Assembly (NCBI RefSeq): GCF_009765705.1
Contig: NZ_LMUX01000021.1
Location: 1,625,953 to 1,689,952, forward strand
Reading direction: 5' to 3'
From: Burkholderia sp. L27(2015)
GTDB lineage: Bacteria; Pseudomonadota; Gammaproteobacteria; Burkholderiales; Burkholderiaceae
Length of the DNA: 64,000 nt
Position numbers and translations under genes: made by a program. This document shows positions 33,804 through 42,149 of the stretch, in pieces. Every line of letters starts with the position of its first letter. Position 1 is the first letter of the stretch. A model generated the notes under the pieces. The model was not told where the DNA came from. It did no database searches and was given only the letters and a program-made list of their open reading frames with translations.

Positions 33804-36092
33804 ATGAAAGATATCGAACACAACGACGACAACCCGACCCCGTCCATGCAGCACAACGACTCGCGCCGCAACTTCCTGCGCCGCTCGGCAGGAGCCGCCG
33901 GCGCGCTGGCCGCCACCACGATCATGCCGGCGTCGATTCGCAAGGCGCTTGCGATTCCCGCCAACTACCGGTCTGGCACGATCCAGGACATCAAGCACGT
34001 GGTGATCCTGATGCAGGAAAACCGCTCGTTCGACCACTACTTCGGCACACTCAAGGGGGTGCGCGGCTTTGGCGATCGCTTCCCGGTCACGCTGCCTGGC
34101 GGCCAGACGGTGTGGCAGCAGGCGTCGACGGCGCCGGGCGCCAGCCCCGTCAACTTAATCCCGCCGTTTCACCTCAACACAGCGACGATGAACGCGATGG
34201 GCGTCAACGACTGCCCGCACGACTATCCGAGTGGGCAGGCGGCGTGGAGCCAGGGGCAGTTTGGCCACTGGCCGTACTGGAAGTCGCAGTACTCGATGGG
34301 CTATTACGAGCGCGCGGATATCCCGTTCCACTTCGCGCTGGCCGAAGCCTTCACGCTCTGCGACGCGTACCACTGCCAGCTGACGGGGCCGACCGACCCG
34401 AACCGCATCGCGTTCTTCTCGGGGTCGAACTTCAATCCGCAGCTTGCCAGCAGCGGCGTCAACTCGACCGACGGGAACGCCGAAGCGACCAACGTGCGCT
34501 GCTCGGTAGGGGGCACGATCTCGGCCGCGACCCCGCAGTACAAGTACAGCGGTACGGGGTTCACGTGGCCGACGCTGCCGGAACTGCTGCAGCAGGCTGG
34601 CGTCACGTGGAAGATCTACCAGGACCCGAACAACAACTGGAACGGTCTGCTGCACGGTTGCCTCGCGTTCGAAAGCTTCCGCACTGCGCAGCCGGGCTCG
34701 GTCATCTACAACAATGGGATGACCGGCGGCCCCGATTTCCTGACGTCGTTCGCGAACGACGTGCAGAGTGGCGCGCTGCCGCAGGTCTCGTGGATCTTAC
34801 CGACACCGAACGTCTCCGAGCACCCGAGCTACTTCCCGAGCGACGGCGCGAACTTCGTCTCGCAGGTGCTGGACGCGCTGACTGCTAACCCCGAAGTCTG
34901 GAGCCAGACCGCGTTCTTCATCGCCTACGACGAGGAAGACGGGCAATTCGATCACGCTCTGCACCCGGCAGTGCCGTCCTACGACGCGGGCGGCAACGTG
35001 ATGGGCGGCTCCACGCTGCCGTTGGCCGGCGAATATTTCGCGACGACGCCGGCACTCTACGCCAACTATCTGGAATCCACTGACACGATCAGCGGTTCCG
35101 TGCGCCCGTGGGGGCTCGGCGGGCGCGTGCCGATGTTCGTCATCTCGCCGTGGAGCGCCGGCGGCTGGGTCAACTCGCAGGTGTTCTCGCATACGTCGAT
35201 GTCGATGTTCCTGGAGAAGCGCTTCGGCATCACGGTGCCGAACGTGAGCCCGTGGAACCGTGCGATCGCCGGTGACCTGACCAGCTGCTTCGACTTCAAG
35301 CGTCCGGACCCCAGCGCGTCCACGTATTCGAGGCTGCCGAGCACGGCCAACACCGCGGCCTTCGACGCCGCGCAGCGAGCGCTGCCGGCTGCCGTCGCAC
35401 CAAGCACGTCCGAGCCGCTGTTCCAGGAGCCAGGCTACCGGCCGTCGCGCGCGCTGCCTTATGAACTGGACACGAGCACGCGTGTCTCCCCGAACGGCGC
35501 GATCGAACTGCTGTTCAAGAACACCGGCAAGCAGGGCGCGGTATTCCACGTCTACGACCAGAACAACCTGGGCACGATCCCGCGGCGCTATACCGTCGAG
35601 GCTGGCAAGCAACTGAAGGACAACCCATGGATCGGTGACGCCAAGGGCAACTACAACCTGTGGGTGTACGGACCGAACGGATTCGTGCGTCAGTTCAGCG
35701 GCAACACGGTCACCGGCGCGCAATTGGAAATGGAGCTCCGCTACGACGCCGAAAGGGGGGCGTTGGACGCGACGTTCACCAACAGCGGCGAGAAAGACGT
35801 GCGGGTCACGCTGACGGACAATGCGTACGCGAGCGCGCACATCCGCCCGCAGACACTGGAGGTGCCGGGCCGCAGATCGGCCGAACACCGTTGGGAAGTG
35901 GCGGATTTCGGCAACTGGTACGACTTCACGGCCACGGCGACGGATTTCACGAGGCGCATCGCGGGCCGAGTCGAGACTGGCCAGCCGAGCATCAGCGATC
36001 CGGCGATGGGCAACGGTTTTTCTCCCCAGTCCAGGGCCACAACCGTTAGCGATTCAGCGCAGGGGGCAACGTCTGATCGTGAACTAGCGTAA
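33804..36092 (+). CDS. Phosphocholine-specific phospholipase C (TAT-exported)
   Basis: 762 residues. A twin-arginine signal (DSRRNFLRRSAGAAGALAAT) covers about 18-50. The phosphoesterase domain follows with VVILMQENRSFDHYFGTLKG, SFDH being the metal-binding block, then CPHDYPSGQAAWSQGQFGHW, LTGPTDPNRIAFFSGS and IAYDEEDGQFDH, all hallmarks of PlcN/PlcH-type enzymes. Two C-terminal DUF756 domains are at about 545-635 and 645-735 (NGAIELLFKNTGKQGAVFHV; FGNWYDFTATATDF). It hydrolyses phosphatidylcholine and possibly sphingomyelin outside the cell or in the periplasm. Starts at 33771 (GTG), 33789 and 33846 are alternatives to ATG 33804. It may be regulated by the preceding RpiR gene. Confidence 0.92.
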   Translation: MKDIEHNDDNPTPSMQHNDSRRNFLRRSAGAAGALAATTIMPASIRKALAIPANYRSGTIQDIKHVVILMQENRSFDHYFGTLKGVRGFGDRFPVTLPGGQTVWQQASTAPGASPVNLIPPFHLNTATMNAMGVNDCPHDYPSGQAAWSQGQFGHWPYWKSQYSMGYYERADIPFHFALAEAFTLCDAYHCQLTGPTDPNRIAFFSGSNFNPQLASSGVNSTDGNAEATNVRCSVGGTISAATPQYKYSGTGFTWPTLPELLQQAGVTWKIYQDPNNNWNGLLHGCLAFESFRTAQPGSVIYNNGMTGGPDFLTSFANDVQSGALPQVSWILPTPNVSEHPSYFPSDGANFVSQVLDALTANPEVWSQTAFFIAYDEEDGQFDHALHPAVPSYDAGGNVMGGSTLPLAGEYFATTPALYANYLESTDTISGSVRPWGLGGRVPMFVISPWSAGGWVNSQVFSHTSMSMFLEKRFGITVPNVSPWNRAIAGDLTSCFDFKRPDPSASTYSRLPSTANTAAFDAAQRALPAAVAPSTSEPLFQEPGYRPSRALPYELDTSTRVSPNGAIELLFKNTGKQGAVFHVYDQNNLGTIPRRYTVEAGKQLKDNPWIGDAKGNYNLWVYGPNGFVRQFSGNTVTGAQLEMELRYDAERGALDATFTNSGEKDVRVTLTDNAYASAHIRPQTLEVPGRRSAEHRWEVADFGNWYDFTATATDFTRRIAGRVETGQPSISDPAMGNGFSPQSRATTVSDSAQGATSDRELA

Positions 36093-36329
36093 AGGCAACG
36101 GCCATCAGCGTGCTGCGAGGTACGTTGATGGCCGGTGAACAGAGATCACGGCCATTGGATTGGATAGGCACGCATCGCAGTGACGGGTCGGCGGCAGCCG
36201 GCCAGAATCATACATTCGCCATCGGCGATCCGATTTGAGTCAGTGCAGACCAAAAGGAAGCTGGGATAATGAAGCCGTCACGGCACAACTTTCGGGGCTA
36301 ATCTGAAGGCGGCGGCGAACCGGAGGTGA

Positions 36330-36575
36330 GTTATCCCCGAAGAAGTCCAGTATAGTCACTCAACCGACATCCCCGGCTTGATCCTTAGCACGGCTCTGTT
36401 TGTCGAATTTCGCTTTGAGCCGCACTATCATCTCGACTGCCATATCGCACTCGTTACGAGCGGAGTGCAACGTCAATCGTTCCATGGGGAATCCCCGTTG
36501 CTCACGCGTGGCGCAATTTTCCCCCTTCGACCCCTCTCATCGAGCGGTGAGCGGAGGGAGTTTCATCCAGCTTAA
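36330..36575 (+). pseudogene. Remnant of an AraC-family regulator (N-terminal cupin part)
   Basis: About 80 codons read VIPEEVQYSHSTDIPGLILS, then FRFEPHYHLDCHIALVTSGV, then QRQSFHGESPLLTRGAIF, the start of the sugar-binding cupin of AraC regulators (typical F-x-P-H-x-H-D-x-Y, G-V-Q-R-F). No start codon is in frame although GGAGG precedes it. The reading ends at a TAA after about 20 unrelated residues, with no helix-turn-helix downstream. It occupies most of the 36093-36590 gap; 36093-36329 holds nothing else I recognise except a short motif also found at 58482. Confidence 0.65.
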
Positions 36576-36590
36576 TCATTGGAACATGCC

Positions 36591-37199
36591 ATGCTATATG
36601 AACTCACTACGCTTGCCTGCGCGCCGCTCACTGAGGGGGCTGTGGCCGCTTCAGCGCGCGACTGGATAGCGCAAGGCGCTGGCCGGTTACTGGGCGTTTG
36701 GCGTACCGAAATCGGCGACCTTTTCCAAGTCAAACTGCTACGCCAGTTCGATACCGCAGATGCGCTTGAGGAAGAGCGCCTCCGCGCGCTTATGGCTCCA
36801 GCGCCGTTCGGAATCTCTGATCCCGCTATACGACTGGACATGGAACGCTATGCGCGGTTTCCCTTTTTACCAGAGGTCGAGCCGGCGACGTTCGGAAGCT
36901 TCTACGAGTTCAGGACCTATTTCCTGAAGCCGGGTGGTCTTACGCCGACCCTGAACAGCTGGCGAGACGCCATCGCGCCCGCAGGCGATTACACACGACA
37001 TCTAGTGGTCAATATGTACGCGTTGGATGGGCCACCACGCATCACACATATCTGGGGATTTTCCAGCTTGGAAGAGCGCGCTGCGCTGCGCACACGCCAC
37101 TACGCCGACGGCCTGTGGCCGCCGAAGAACGCCCCTCAGCAAATCGCGAAAGCGACATCGACGATTTGCATACCGGAACCTTATTCGCCGTTGCGCTGA
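36591..37199 (+). CDS. NIPSNAP-family protein
   Basis: 202 residues. It has the NIPSNAP ferredoxin-like fold pattern twice: MLYELTTLACAPLTEGAVAA with RLLGVWRTEIGDLFQVKLLR in the first half, then FYEFRTYFLKPGGLTPTLNS and a final HIWGFSSLEERAALRTRHY, the typical family ending. The molecular function of bacterial NIPSNAP proteins is unknown; some are linked to antibiotic or catabolic gene sets. ATG at 36591 is chosen to begin the first strand. It is followed by a PPOX flavoprotein gene 79 bases on, possibly co-transcribed. Confidence 0.85.
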   Translation: MLYELTTLACAPLTEGAVAASARDWIAQGAGRLLGVWRTEIGDLFQVKLLRQFDTADALEEERLRALMAPAPFGISDPAIRLDMERYARFPFLPEVEPATFGSFYEFRTYFLKPGGLTPTLNSWRDAIAPAGDYTRHLVVNMYALDGPPRITHIWGFSSLEERAALRTRHYADGLWPPKNAPQQIAKATSTICIPEPYSPLR

Positions 37200-37278
37200 A
37201 AAAATCAAATGACCCGACCGCGGCTATCATTGCATTGACTGTTTTGATGGCATCGCCCTTGATATACTGGAGCGCCAA

Positions 37279-37914
37279 ATGGCCGAGGGAGTTCGCCCGA
37301 TGGAACACGTCATCTCCAATGTGGAGCAGCTGGAAGCCATTTACGGCAAGCCGGGCGAGCGTGCGCTCTGGAAGGAGATCGATCATTTGAATGACGACTA
37401 TTGCGCGTTCGTGAAAGCATCGCCGTTCGTCATTCTCGCTTCGATTGGTAGCGAAGGCTCCGACTGCTCGCCCAAGGGCGACCCAGCCGGCTTCGTCACT
37501 ATTCTGGATAAGCGGACGCTTGCCATCCCCGATCGTCCGGGCAACAACCGGATCGACAACCTGCGCAACATCGTCACCGATCCGCGGGTGTCGTTGTTGT
37601 TCCTCATCCCAGGCAATGGCGAAACGCTCCGTGTCAACGGTCTCGCGCATATCTCTACCGATCCTGAACTGCTCACGTCATGCAAAATCAAGGGCAAGTT
37701 GCCGCGCACGGTCATCGTGGTCAGGATCCAGGCTGCCTATTTCCACTGTGCAAAGGCAATCGTACGCTCTGACCTGTGGAACCCGGCGACGCATGTATCG
37801 CGCGACAGTTTGCCGAGTGCCGGTCAAATGCACCGTCGGCTAACTGGGGGCTCGTTTGACAGCGAGACGTATGACCGCCAACTACCTGATCGCACGATTG
37901 CCGAACTTTACTGA
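37279..37914 (+). CDS. PPOX-class FMN-binding flavoprotein
   Basis: 211 residues. The split-barrel flavin fold is shown by SPFVILASIGSEGSDCSPKG, then LAIPDRPGNNRIDNLRNIVT and VSLLFLIPGNGETLRVNGLA, the conserved order of the MSMEG_1061-type pyridoxamine-phosphate-oxidase-like proteins. A C-terminal YFHCAKAIVRSDLWNP is also typical of that group. Family members bind FMN or F420; no true PNP-oxidase substrate motif is seen. ATG at 37279 or ATG at 37300 could start it. It forms a pair with the NIPSNAP gene. Confidence 0.85.
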   Translation: MAEGVRPMEHVISNVEQLEAIYGKPGERALWKEIDHLNDDYCAFVKASPFVILASIGSEGSDCSPKGDPAGFVTILDKRTLAIPDRPGNNRIDNLRNIVTDPRVSLLFLIPGNGETLRVNGLAHISTDPELLTSCKIKGKLPRTVIVVRIQAAYFHCAKAIVRSDLWNPATHVSRDSLPSAGQMHRRLTGGSFDSETYDRQLPDRTIAELY

Positions 37915-37929
37915 TGGTGATCACGCTAG

Positions 37930-38388
37930 CTACAAGATGAGCTTGTAGCCCTCATGGCTCGCAACGAAGCCAAGTTTTTCATAGAAACGGTGCGCGTCAG
38001 GGCGGGCCTTGTCCGTTGTCAGTTGGACTAATTTGCAACCGCGTAATCTGCACTCGGAGATCGCCCATTCGAACAGCTGCTGGCCTATCCCCGTGCTACG
38101 GAAGGGCGCAGCGATTCGAACCGCTTCGATCTGCCCGCGCCACGCGCCCCTTCGAGCGACCCCTGGTATGAACGAAATTTGCAGTGTGCCAATCACTGCT
38201 TCTCCATCTATGGCGACTACGAGACGCTGGTTCCGGTCAGCTTCTATTGCTTTAAAAGCGGCAACATACCTTTCGTCCAAGGGTGAGCTAACGGTCTCTC
38301 GTTGGCTGCCAAGCTCATCGTCCACCAACAATGCAACAATTGCAGGTAGGTCCTCAAGTAGCGCCGTTCGGAAAATGATGTGATGCAT
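37930..38388 (-). CDS. GNAT-family N-acetyltransferase
   Basis: 152 residues. Motif A is IEAVRIAAPFRSTGIGQQLF with the R-x-x-G-I-G loop; motif B follows as CKLVQLTTDKARPDAHRFYE then KLGFVASHEGYKLIL, a complete domain. The N-terminal part (DLPAIVALLVDDELGSQRE) is the usual substrate side. The type resembles small-molecule acetyltransferases; the substrate is unknown. It is convergent with the PPOX gene and appears monocistronic. Confidence 0.9.
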   Translation of the reverse strand: MHHIIFRTALLEDLPAIVALLVDDELGSQRETVSSPLDERYVAAFKAIEADRNQRLVVAIDGEAVIGTLQISFIPGVARRGAWRGQIEAVRIAAPFRSTGIGQQLFEWAISECRLRGCKLVQLTTDKARPDAHRFYEKLGFVASHEGYKLIL

Positions 38389-38480
38389 GTCTTAACCGTG
38401 AGTAGTGGGGTTTGATCGATAGCGGCCAATGGATACGCAAGCACTCGCAATCGGACTTATGTAGTGTCCCAATGGCTCGA

Positions 38481-39488
38481 TCACGTACCCAGACGAATAT
38501 CGACCACAGTCCGACCGCTCAGCTTGCCAGCCATCAACTGCGCGGCCGCCGCGGGCACATCGCGCAACGCAATCACGCGGGTGAGTTCTGCTAGCTTGCC
38601 TCGATCGAGATCGCTCGCAAGTCGATCCCACGCGGCCTGCCGACGCTCGATTGGACACATGACCGAGTCGATGCCCAACAGCCTCACCCCGCGCAGGATA
38701 AACGGCGCGACGCTCGCCGGAAAATCCATGCCTTGAGCGAGGCCACACGCCGTCACTACGCCACCGTATTTCATTTGCGCGCAGGCGTTGGCCAGTGTGT
38801 GAGAACCGACCGAATCGATAACCGCGGCCCAGCGTTCCTTTTGCAAAGGCTTACCAGGCGCCGAAATGCTCTCTCGATCAACAATGCTCGCCGCGCCGAG
38901 ACGCTTCAGGAACTCTGCCTGCTCCGGCTTGCCCGTCGACGCGACAACGGTGTATCCCCAACTGCTCAATATCGACACCGCGACGCTGCCTACACCGCCG
39001 CTCGCGCCGGTCACGAGTATTTCGCCGTCGCCGGGCTTGACGCCGGCGGTCTCCACGGCGAGACAGGACAACATGGCCGTATAACCCGCCGTGCCGATCG
39101 CCATCGTTTCTGCCGTGGAGAATTCCCGCGGCACCGCGATCAGCCAATCGGCTTTGAGGCGCGCTTTCTCCGCCAGACAACCCCAATGCGTTTCACCAAG
39201 GCCCCACCCGTTGACGAGCACCGTATCGCCAACGCTCCAGCGTGAGTCGGTCGATGCGATGACTTCGCCCGCGCCATCGACCCCGGCTACCATCGGCCAT
39301 CCGCGCACGACCGGGCCGCGGTTCGTAATCGCGAGGGCATCTTTGTAGTTAAGCGTTGAATGAGCGATACGAACAAGCACCTCGCCAGTCGCCAGCGAAT
39401 TCTCGTCTAGCGTCTGGTCGTCAAGTTCAGTCACGTCGGCAGAGAAGCTGTGCTCATCCTTTTGCAAATATAGGGCTGAGAAAGTCAT
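38481..39488 (-). CDS. Acrylyl-CoA reductase-like MDR oxidoreductase (AcuI/YhdH family)
   Basis: 335 residues. A zinc-free medium-chain reductase: GEVLVRIAHSTLNYKDALAI near residue 35, VAGVDGAGEVIAS, VLVNGWGLGETHWGCLAEKA, and the NADPH loop LVTGASGGVGSVAVSILSSW at about 148. The end reads SGRTVVDIRL, as in AcuI/YhdH. Those enzymes reduce acrylyl-CoA to propionyl-CoA with NADPH. ATG at 39488 is preferred to a longer reading that runs into flanking remnants. A crotonase tail lies 30 bases upstream, suggesting that a larger fatty-acid or CoA pathway once stood here. Confidence 0.9.
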   Translation of the reverse strand: MTFSALYLQKDEHSFSADVTELDDQTLDENSLATGEVLVRIAHSTLNYKDALAITNRGPVVRGWPMVAGVDGAGEVIASTDSRWSVGDTVLVNGWGLGETHWGCLAEKARLKADWLIAVPREFSTAETMAIGTAGYTAMLSCLAVETAGVKPGDGEILVTGASGGVGSVAVSILSSWGYTVVASTGKPEQAEFLKRLGAASIVDRESISAPGKPLQKERWAAVIDSVGSHTLANACAQMKYGGVVTACGLAQGMDFPASVAPFILRGVRLLGIDSVMCPIERRQAAWDRLASDLDRGKLAELTRVIALRDVPAAAAQLMAGKLSGRTVVDIRLGT

Positions 39489-39517
39489 GTCTTTTGTCTC
39501 CGTCGCTGGTTGATTGC

Positions 39518-39598
39518 TTATGCTACGCCGGGAAAGACGGGCGTGCGCTTCCGCAAGAATGCTTCGACGCCTTTGCGAGCGTCGGCCTGCGTTTCCAA
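39518..39598 (-). pseudogene. C-terminal remnant of an enoyl-CoA hydratase/isomerase
   Basis: Minus-strand codons from 39598 to the stop at 39520-39518 read LETQADARKGVEAFLRKRTP then VFPGVA. This is the standard crotonase ending (S-x-D-x-x-E-G-x-x-A-F-L-x-K-R-x-P-x-F). A stop codon precedes it in frame, so only about 26 codons survive. Confidence 0.7.
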
Positions 39599-39633
39599 TT
39601 AGCACGGTGCGTGATCCCGCAATCGCGATTCCC

Positions 39634-39747
39634 TTACTGAGCGCCGCGCAGGACCTTAGCCATTTCGGTCGTGGGCCCCCAACCTAGCTTCTCATAGAGC
39701 GGCCGCCCCGTCGCCGTCGAATACAAAACCGCATACTGGAGCCGCAT
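39634..39747 (-). pseudogene. C-terminal remnant of a GNAT acetyltransferase
   Basis: 37 residues, including VLYSTATGRPLYEKLGWGPT and TEMAKVL at the end, match the last strand-helix unit of GNAT proteins (S-x-x-G-x-x-L-Y-x-x-L-G-F-x-x-x-x-E-M). No upstream acetyl-CoA loop remains; the rest was lost toward the LysE gene. Confidence 0.65.
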
Positions 39748-39782
39748 CACCTTGATGCGCGTTGTTGATATCGTATGCGGCG

Positions 39783-40406
39783 TCAGGCTTTGGCGAATGC
39801 GGTCAGCGCTCCTGCGGCGATCAATACGATGCCGGTTGCCCGGCCCGCGGCATTGGCCCATCTACGATTGGTAGCAACCCCCTGGCTCTTCGCGCCGAGC
39901 CACGCATAGAACGAATACGAGCCGAGGTCGAGCACCACGGTGGTCATGCCGAAGATCAGCATTTGAAACCAGATCGGCCGGTGCACGTCAACGAACTGCG
40001 GCAGCAGCGCGACGAAAAAGAGCAGTGCTTTCGGGTTGGACAACTCAATCATCAGGCCCTGGCTCAACGCGCGCGGGCCACTAACTGGCGCGCCTCCTGC
40101 CGGTTTGATGGTCAGCGCGCTCGACCGGTTGAATAGCGCCCGAATGCCGAGATACACGAGATAAGCCACGCCGGCCCATTTCACCGCATTGAACACGGTG
40201 TGGCTCGCGACGACCAGAGCCGCGAGGCCGGTCGCCGACAAGGCGAAGTAAATCGCATTGGCGAGCGCGATGCCAGCGATGGCCCAGTAGCTGCGGCGCA
40301 CTCCCTTGGAAATGCCTTGGGCGACCACGAGGAGGGCTGCGACGCCGGGTGTCAGGCAGACGAGACCCGTCGTTGCGATGAAAAGTAGCCAGATTTTCAG
40401 ATGCAT
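39783..40406 (-). CDS. LysE-family amino-acid exporter
   Basis: 207 residues with six hydrophobic segments. The family opening WLLFIATTGLVCLTPGVAAL is followed by LVVAQGISKGVRRSYWAIAG; the usual P-G-P is here P-G-V. The later LSQGLMIELSNPKALLFFVA is the conserved N-P-K-x-x-L-F-F motif. It exports amino acids or related solutes. It is divergent from an Lrp/AsnC regulator at 40531, the classic arrangement in which that regulator controls the exporter. Confidence 0.92.
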   Translation of the reverse strand: MHLKIWLLFIATTGLVCLTPGVAALLVVAQGISKGVRRSYWAIAGIALANAIYFALSATGLAALVVASHTVFNAVKWAGVAYLVYLGIRALFNRSSALTIKPAGGAPVSGPRALSQGLMIELSNPKALLFFVALLPQFVDVHRPIWFQMLIFGMTTVVLDLGSYSFYAWLGAKSQGVATNRRWANAAGRATGIVLIAAGALTAFAKA

Positions 40407-40530
40407 ATCGACACCGCGAAATAGTTAGATTAACTTATAATATATCGCGCTATTACGCGTTTTCTAATAGGCATTCAACGGGGTTTTTCGAGAAAACACT
40501 ATCGTTGATCGGATTTATCGGGGTTTTCCA

Positions 40531-40989
40531 ATGAATACCAAAGTTGACCATCACGACCGAAAAATCCTGGAGCTTTTGCAGCAGGACGCGCGCGTATCTC
40601 ATGCGGAAATTGGGCGGCGCGTACACCTCAGCCAGCCTGCTGTGTCTGAGCGAATCAAGCGACTGGAGGCGCAGGGCGTGATCGCAGGCTATCGCGCGTG
40701 GGTCGATCCGGCGAAACTCGGTTACACGATCACCGCAATGGTCCGTGTGCAGACGCAAGCGGGGCGGCCGTATGAAGCGTTTGTGCGGGAGTGCCCTGAG
40801 ATCGTCGAATGTCATACGGTGACAGGCGACGATTGCGCGGTGCTGCGCGTGCTGGCGACCGACGTACAGCATTTGCAGCGCATTGTTGATGCACTGAACA
40901 CATACGGCAGGACCTCGACGGCGATCGTGCTGTCGACGCTGGTTGCGCACAAACCGGTCAGGCCGCCACTACAGGACGAGTCGGTCTAG
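40531..40989 (+). CDS. Lrp/AsnC-family transcriptional regulator
   Basis: 152 residues. The N-terminal winged helix reads LDHHDRKILELL-like VDHHDRKILELLQQDARVSH then LSQPAVSERIKRLEAQGVIA. The RAM domain (about 65-145) follows with VRVQTQAGRPYEAFVRECPE and ECHTVTGDDCAVLRVLATDV. It senses an amino acid and probably regulates the divergent LysE exporter; the 124-bp gap between them contains AT-rich sequence suited to Lrp binding. It ends four bases into the convergent glycosyltransferase gene. Confidence 0.92.
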   Translation: MNTKVDHHDRKILELLQQDARVSHAEIGRRVHLSQPAVSERIKRLEAQGVIAGYRAWVDPAKLGYTITAMVRVQTQAGRPYEAFVRECPEIVECHTVTGDDCAVLRVLATDVQHLQRIVDALNTYGRTSTAIVLSTLVAHKPVRPPLQDESV

Positions 40990-42149
40990 GATTGCCCTTT
41001 TGCAGGTAGTTCTGCCGCCATCGCGGCCATCACGCTGCCCCAATCGCCACGCGACGCCTGACGGAACAGCCGTGTCGCGGGGTACCACGGTGTGTCGTGA
41101 CGCTCGAGCAGCCAGCGCCAGTCCGGCACGAACGGCAGCATGACCCACACCGGGCGCCCCAGCGCACCGGCCAGATGAACCGGCGCGGAATCCACCGAGA
41201 TCAGAAGATCGGCGATGCTGAGAATCGCAGCGGTATCCTCGAAATCGCTGATTTCATCGCTCAACGACACGAGCGACATCCCCGCCGGTGGGTCGCCGGC
41301 CTGAACCTCGGCGGGTCCTTTCTGGATCGACAGGAACGTCACGTCGGGTCGCGCCAACGGTGCGAGTTGGGCCAGTGTCAACGAGCGGTTCACGTCGTTG
41401 AAATGAGTCGGCCGCCCGGCCCACACCAGCGCGACGAGCGGGCGCGGCAGATCCGCGAGCCGCTGCCGCCATTTCGCGACGCGCTGTGGATCGGCCGACA
41501 GGTAGGGCATCGCGCCGGGCAGATCGGTCAGCTTCAGGCCCATCGCCATCGGCAGGTTCATCATTTCGCAGTGAACGTCGAATGCGGGCGGCAGGCTGCC
41601 GCGCACCACAATTTCGTCGAAGCCTTCGCTGCGTTGTGCAAGCGACAGCGTTTGCGCGTTCACCTCTAGAATTACGCGCGCCCCGCTGCGCGCTTTGGCC
41701 CAGGGCACCATGCGCATGAACTGGAATGTGTCGCCGAAGCCCTGTTCGTCATGAATGAGCAGGGTCTTGCCAGCAATGGCTCGGCCGTCCCAGCGTGGCC
41801 GCTGCACCTTGCGCTCGATGCCCGTCGTGTGCGCGAGGCTGTACCGGTAGTGATATTCGCGCCAGCCGCGATCGAACTCGCCCAGCAGCAACAACGTTTC
41901 CGACAGGTCGAACCGCGTCGAGAAATCGCCAGGCGCGTGCGCTACCAGCATCTCCTGGATGGCGCGTGTTTCCGCGATGCGTCCTTGCGGACGGATCGCC
42001 GCCGCAAGCAGTTTCCACAACGCGAGCGGCCCGCTGCCCGAGGCCAGATGCATGCGCAGCAGCGCCTCGGCCTGCTCGAAGCGTGCGGCCGCAATCAGCG
42101 GCTGGACTTGGCGCTCGATGGCGGGGACATCGGGCATGCTGTTGGACAT
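40986..42149 (-). CDS. TPR protein with glycosyltransferase-9-like domain
   Basis: 387 residues. Residues about 10-100 form two or three TPR-like helix pairs (AARFEQAEALLRMHLASGSG; FDLSETLLLLGEFDRGWREY). From about 120 it resembles the heptosyltransferase-like domain found behind TPRs: LLIHDEQGFGDTFQFMRMVP, then RSLTLAQLAPLARPDVTFLS and SIADLLISVDSAPVHLAGAL, the last being the nucleotide-sugar D-S/T-x-x-x-H-L-A-x-x motif. It may transfer a sugar to a protein or a surface glycan. Its ATG overlaps the stop of the upstream sulfotransferase (TGATG), so both are made together. Confidence 0.85.
   Translation of the reverse strand: MSNSMPDVPAIERQVQPLIAAARFEQAEALLRMHLASGSGPLALWKLLAAAIRPQGRIAETRAIQEMLVAHAPGDFSTRFDLSETLLLLGEFDRGWREYHYRYSLAHTTGIERKVQRPRWDGRAIAGKTLLIHDEQGFGDTFQFMRMVPWAKARSGARVILEVNAQTLSLAQRSEGFDEIVVRGSLPPAFDVHCEMMNLPMAMGLKLTDLPGAMPYLSADPQRVAKWRQRLADLPRPLVALVWAGRPTHFNDVNRSLTLAQLAPLARPDVTFLSIQKGPAEVQAGDPPAGMSLVSLSDEISDFEDTAAILSIADLLISVDSAPVHLAGALGRPVWVMLPFVPDWRWLLERHDTPWYPATRLFRQASRGDWGSVMAAMAAELPAKGQS

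Noticed and set aside
34797..35888. Open frame of 363 codons on the minus strand
   Set aside because: Antisense to the phospholipase C gene; Arg-rich and without motifs.
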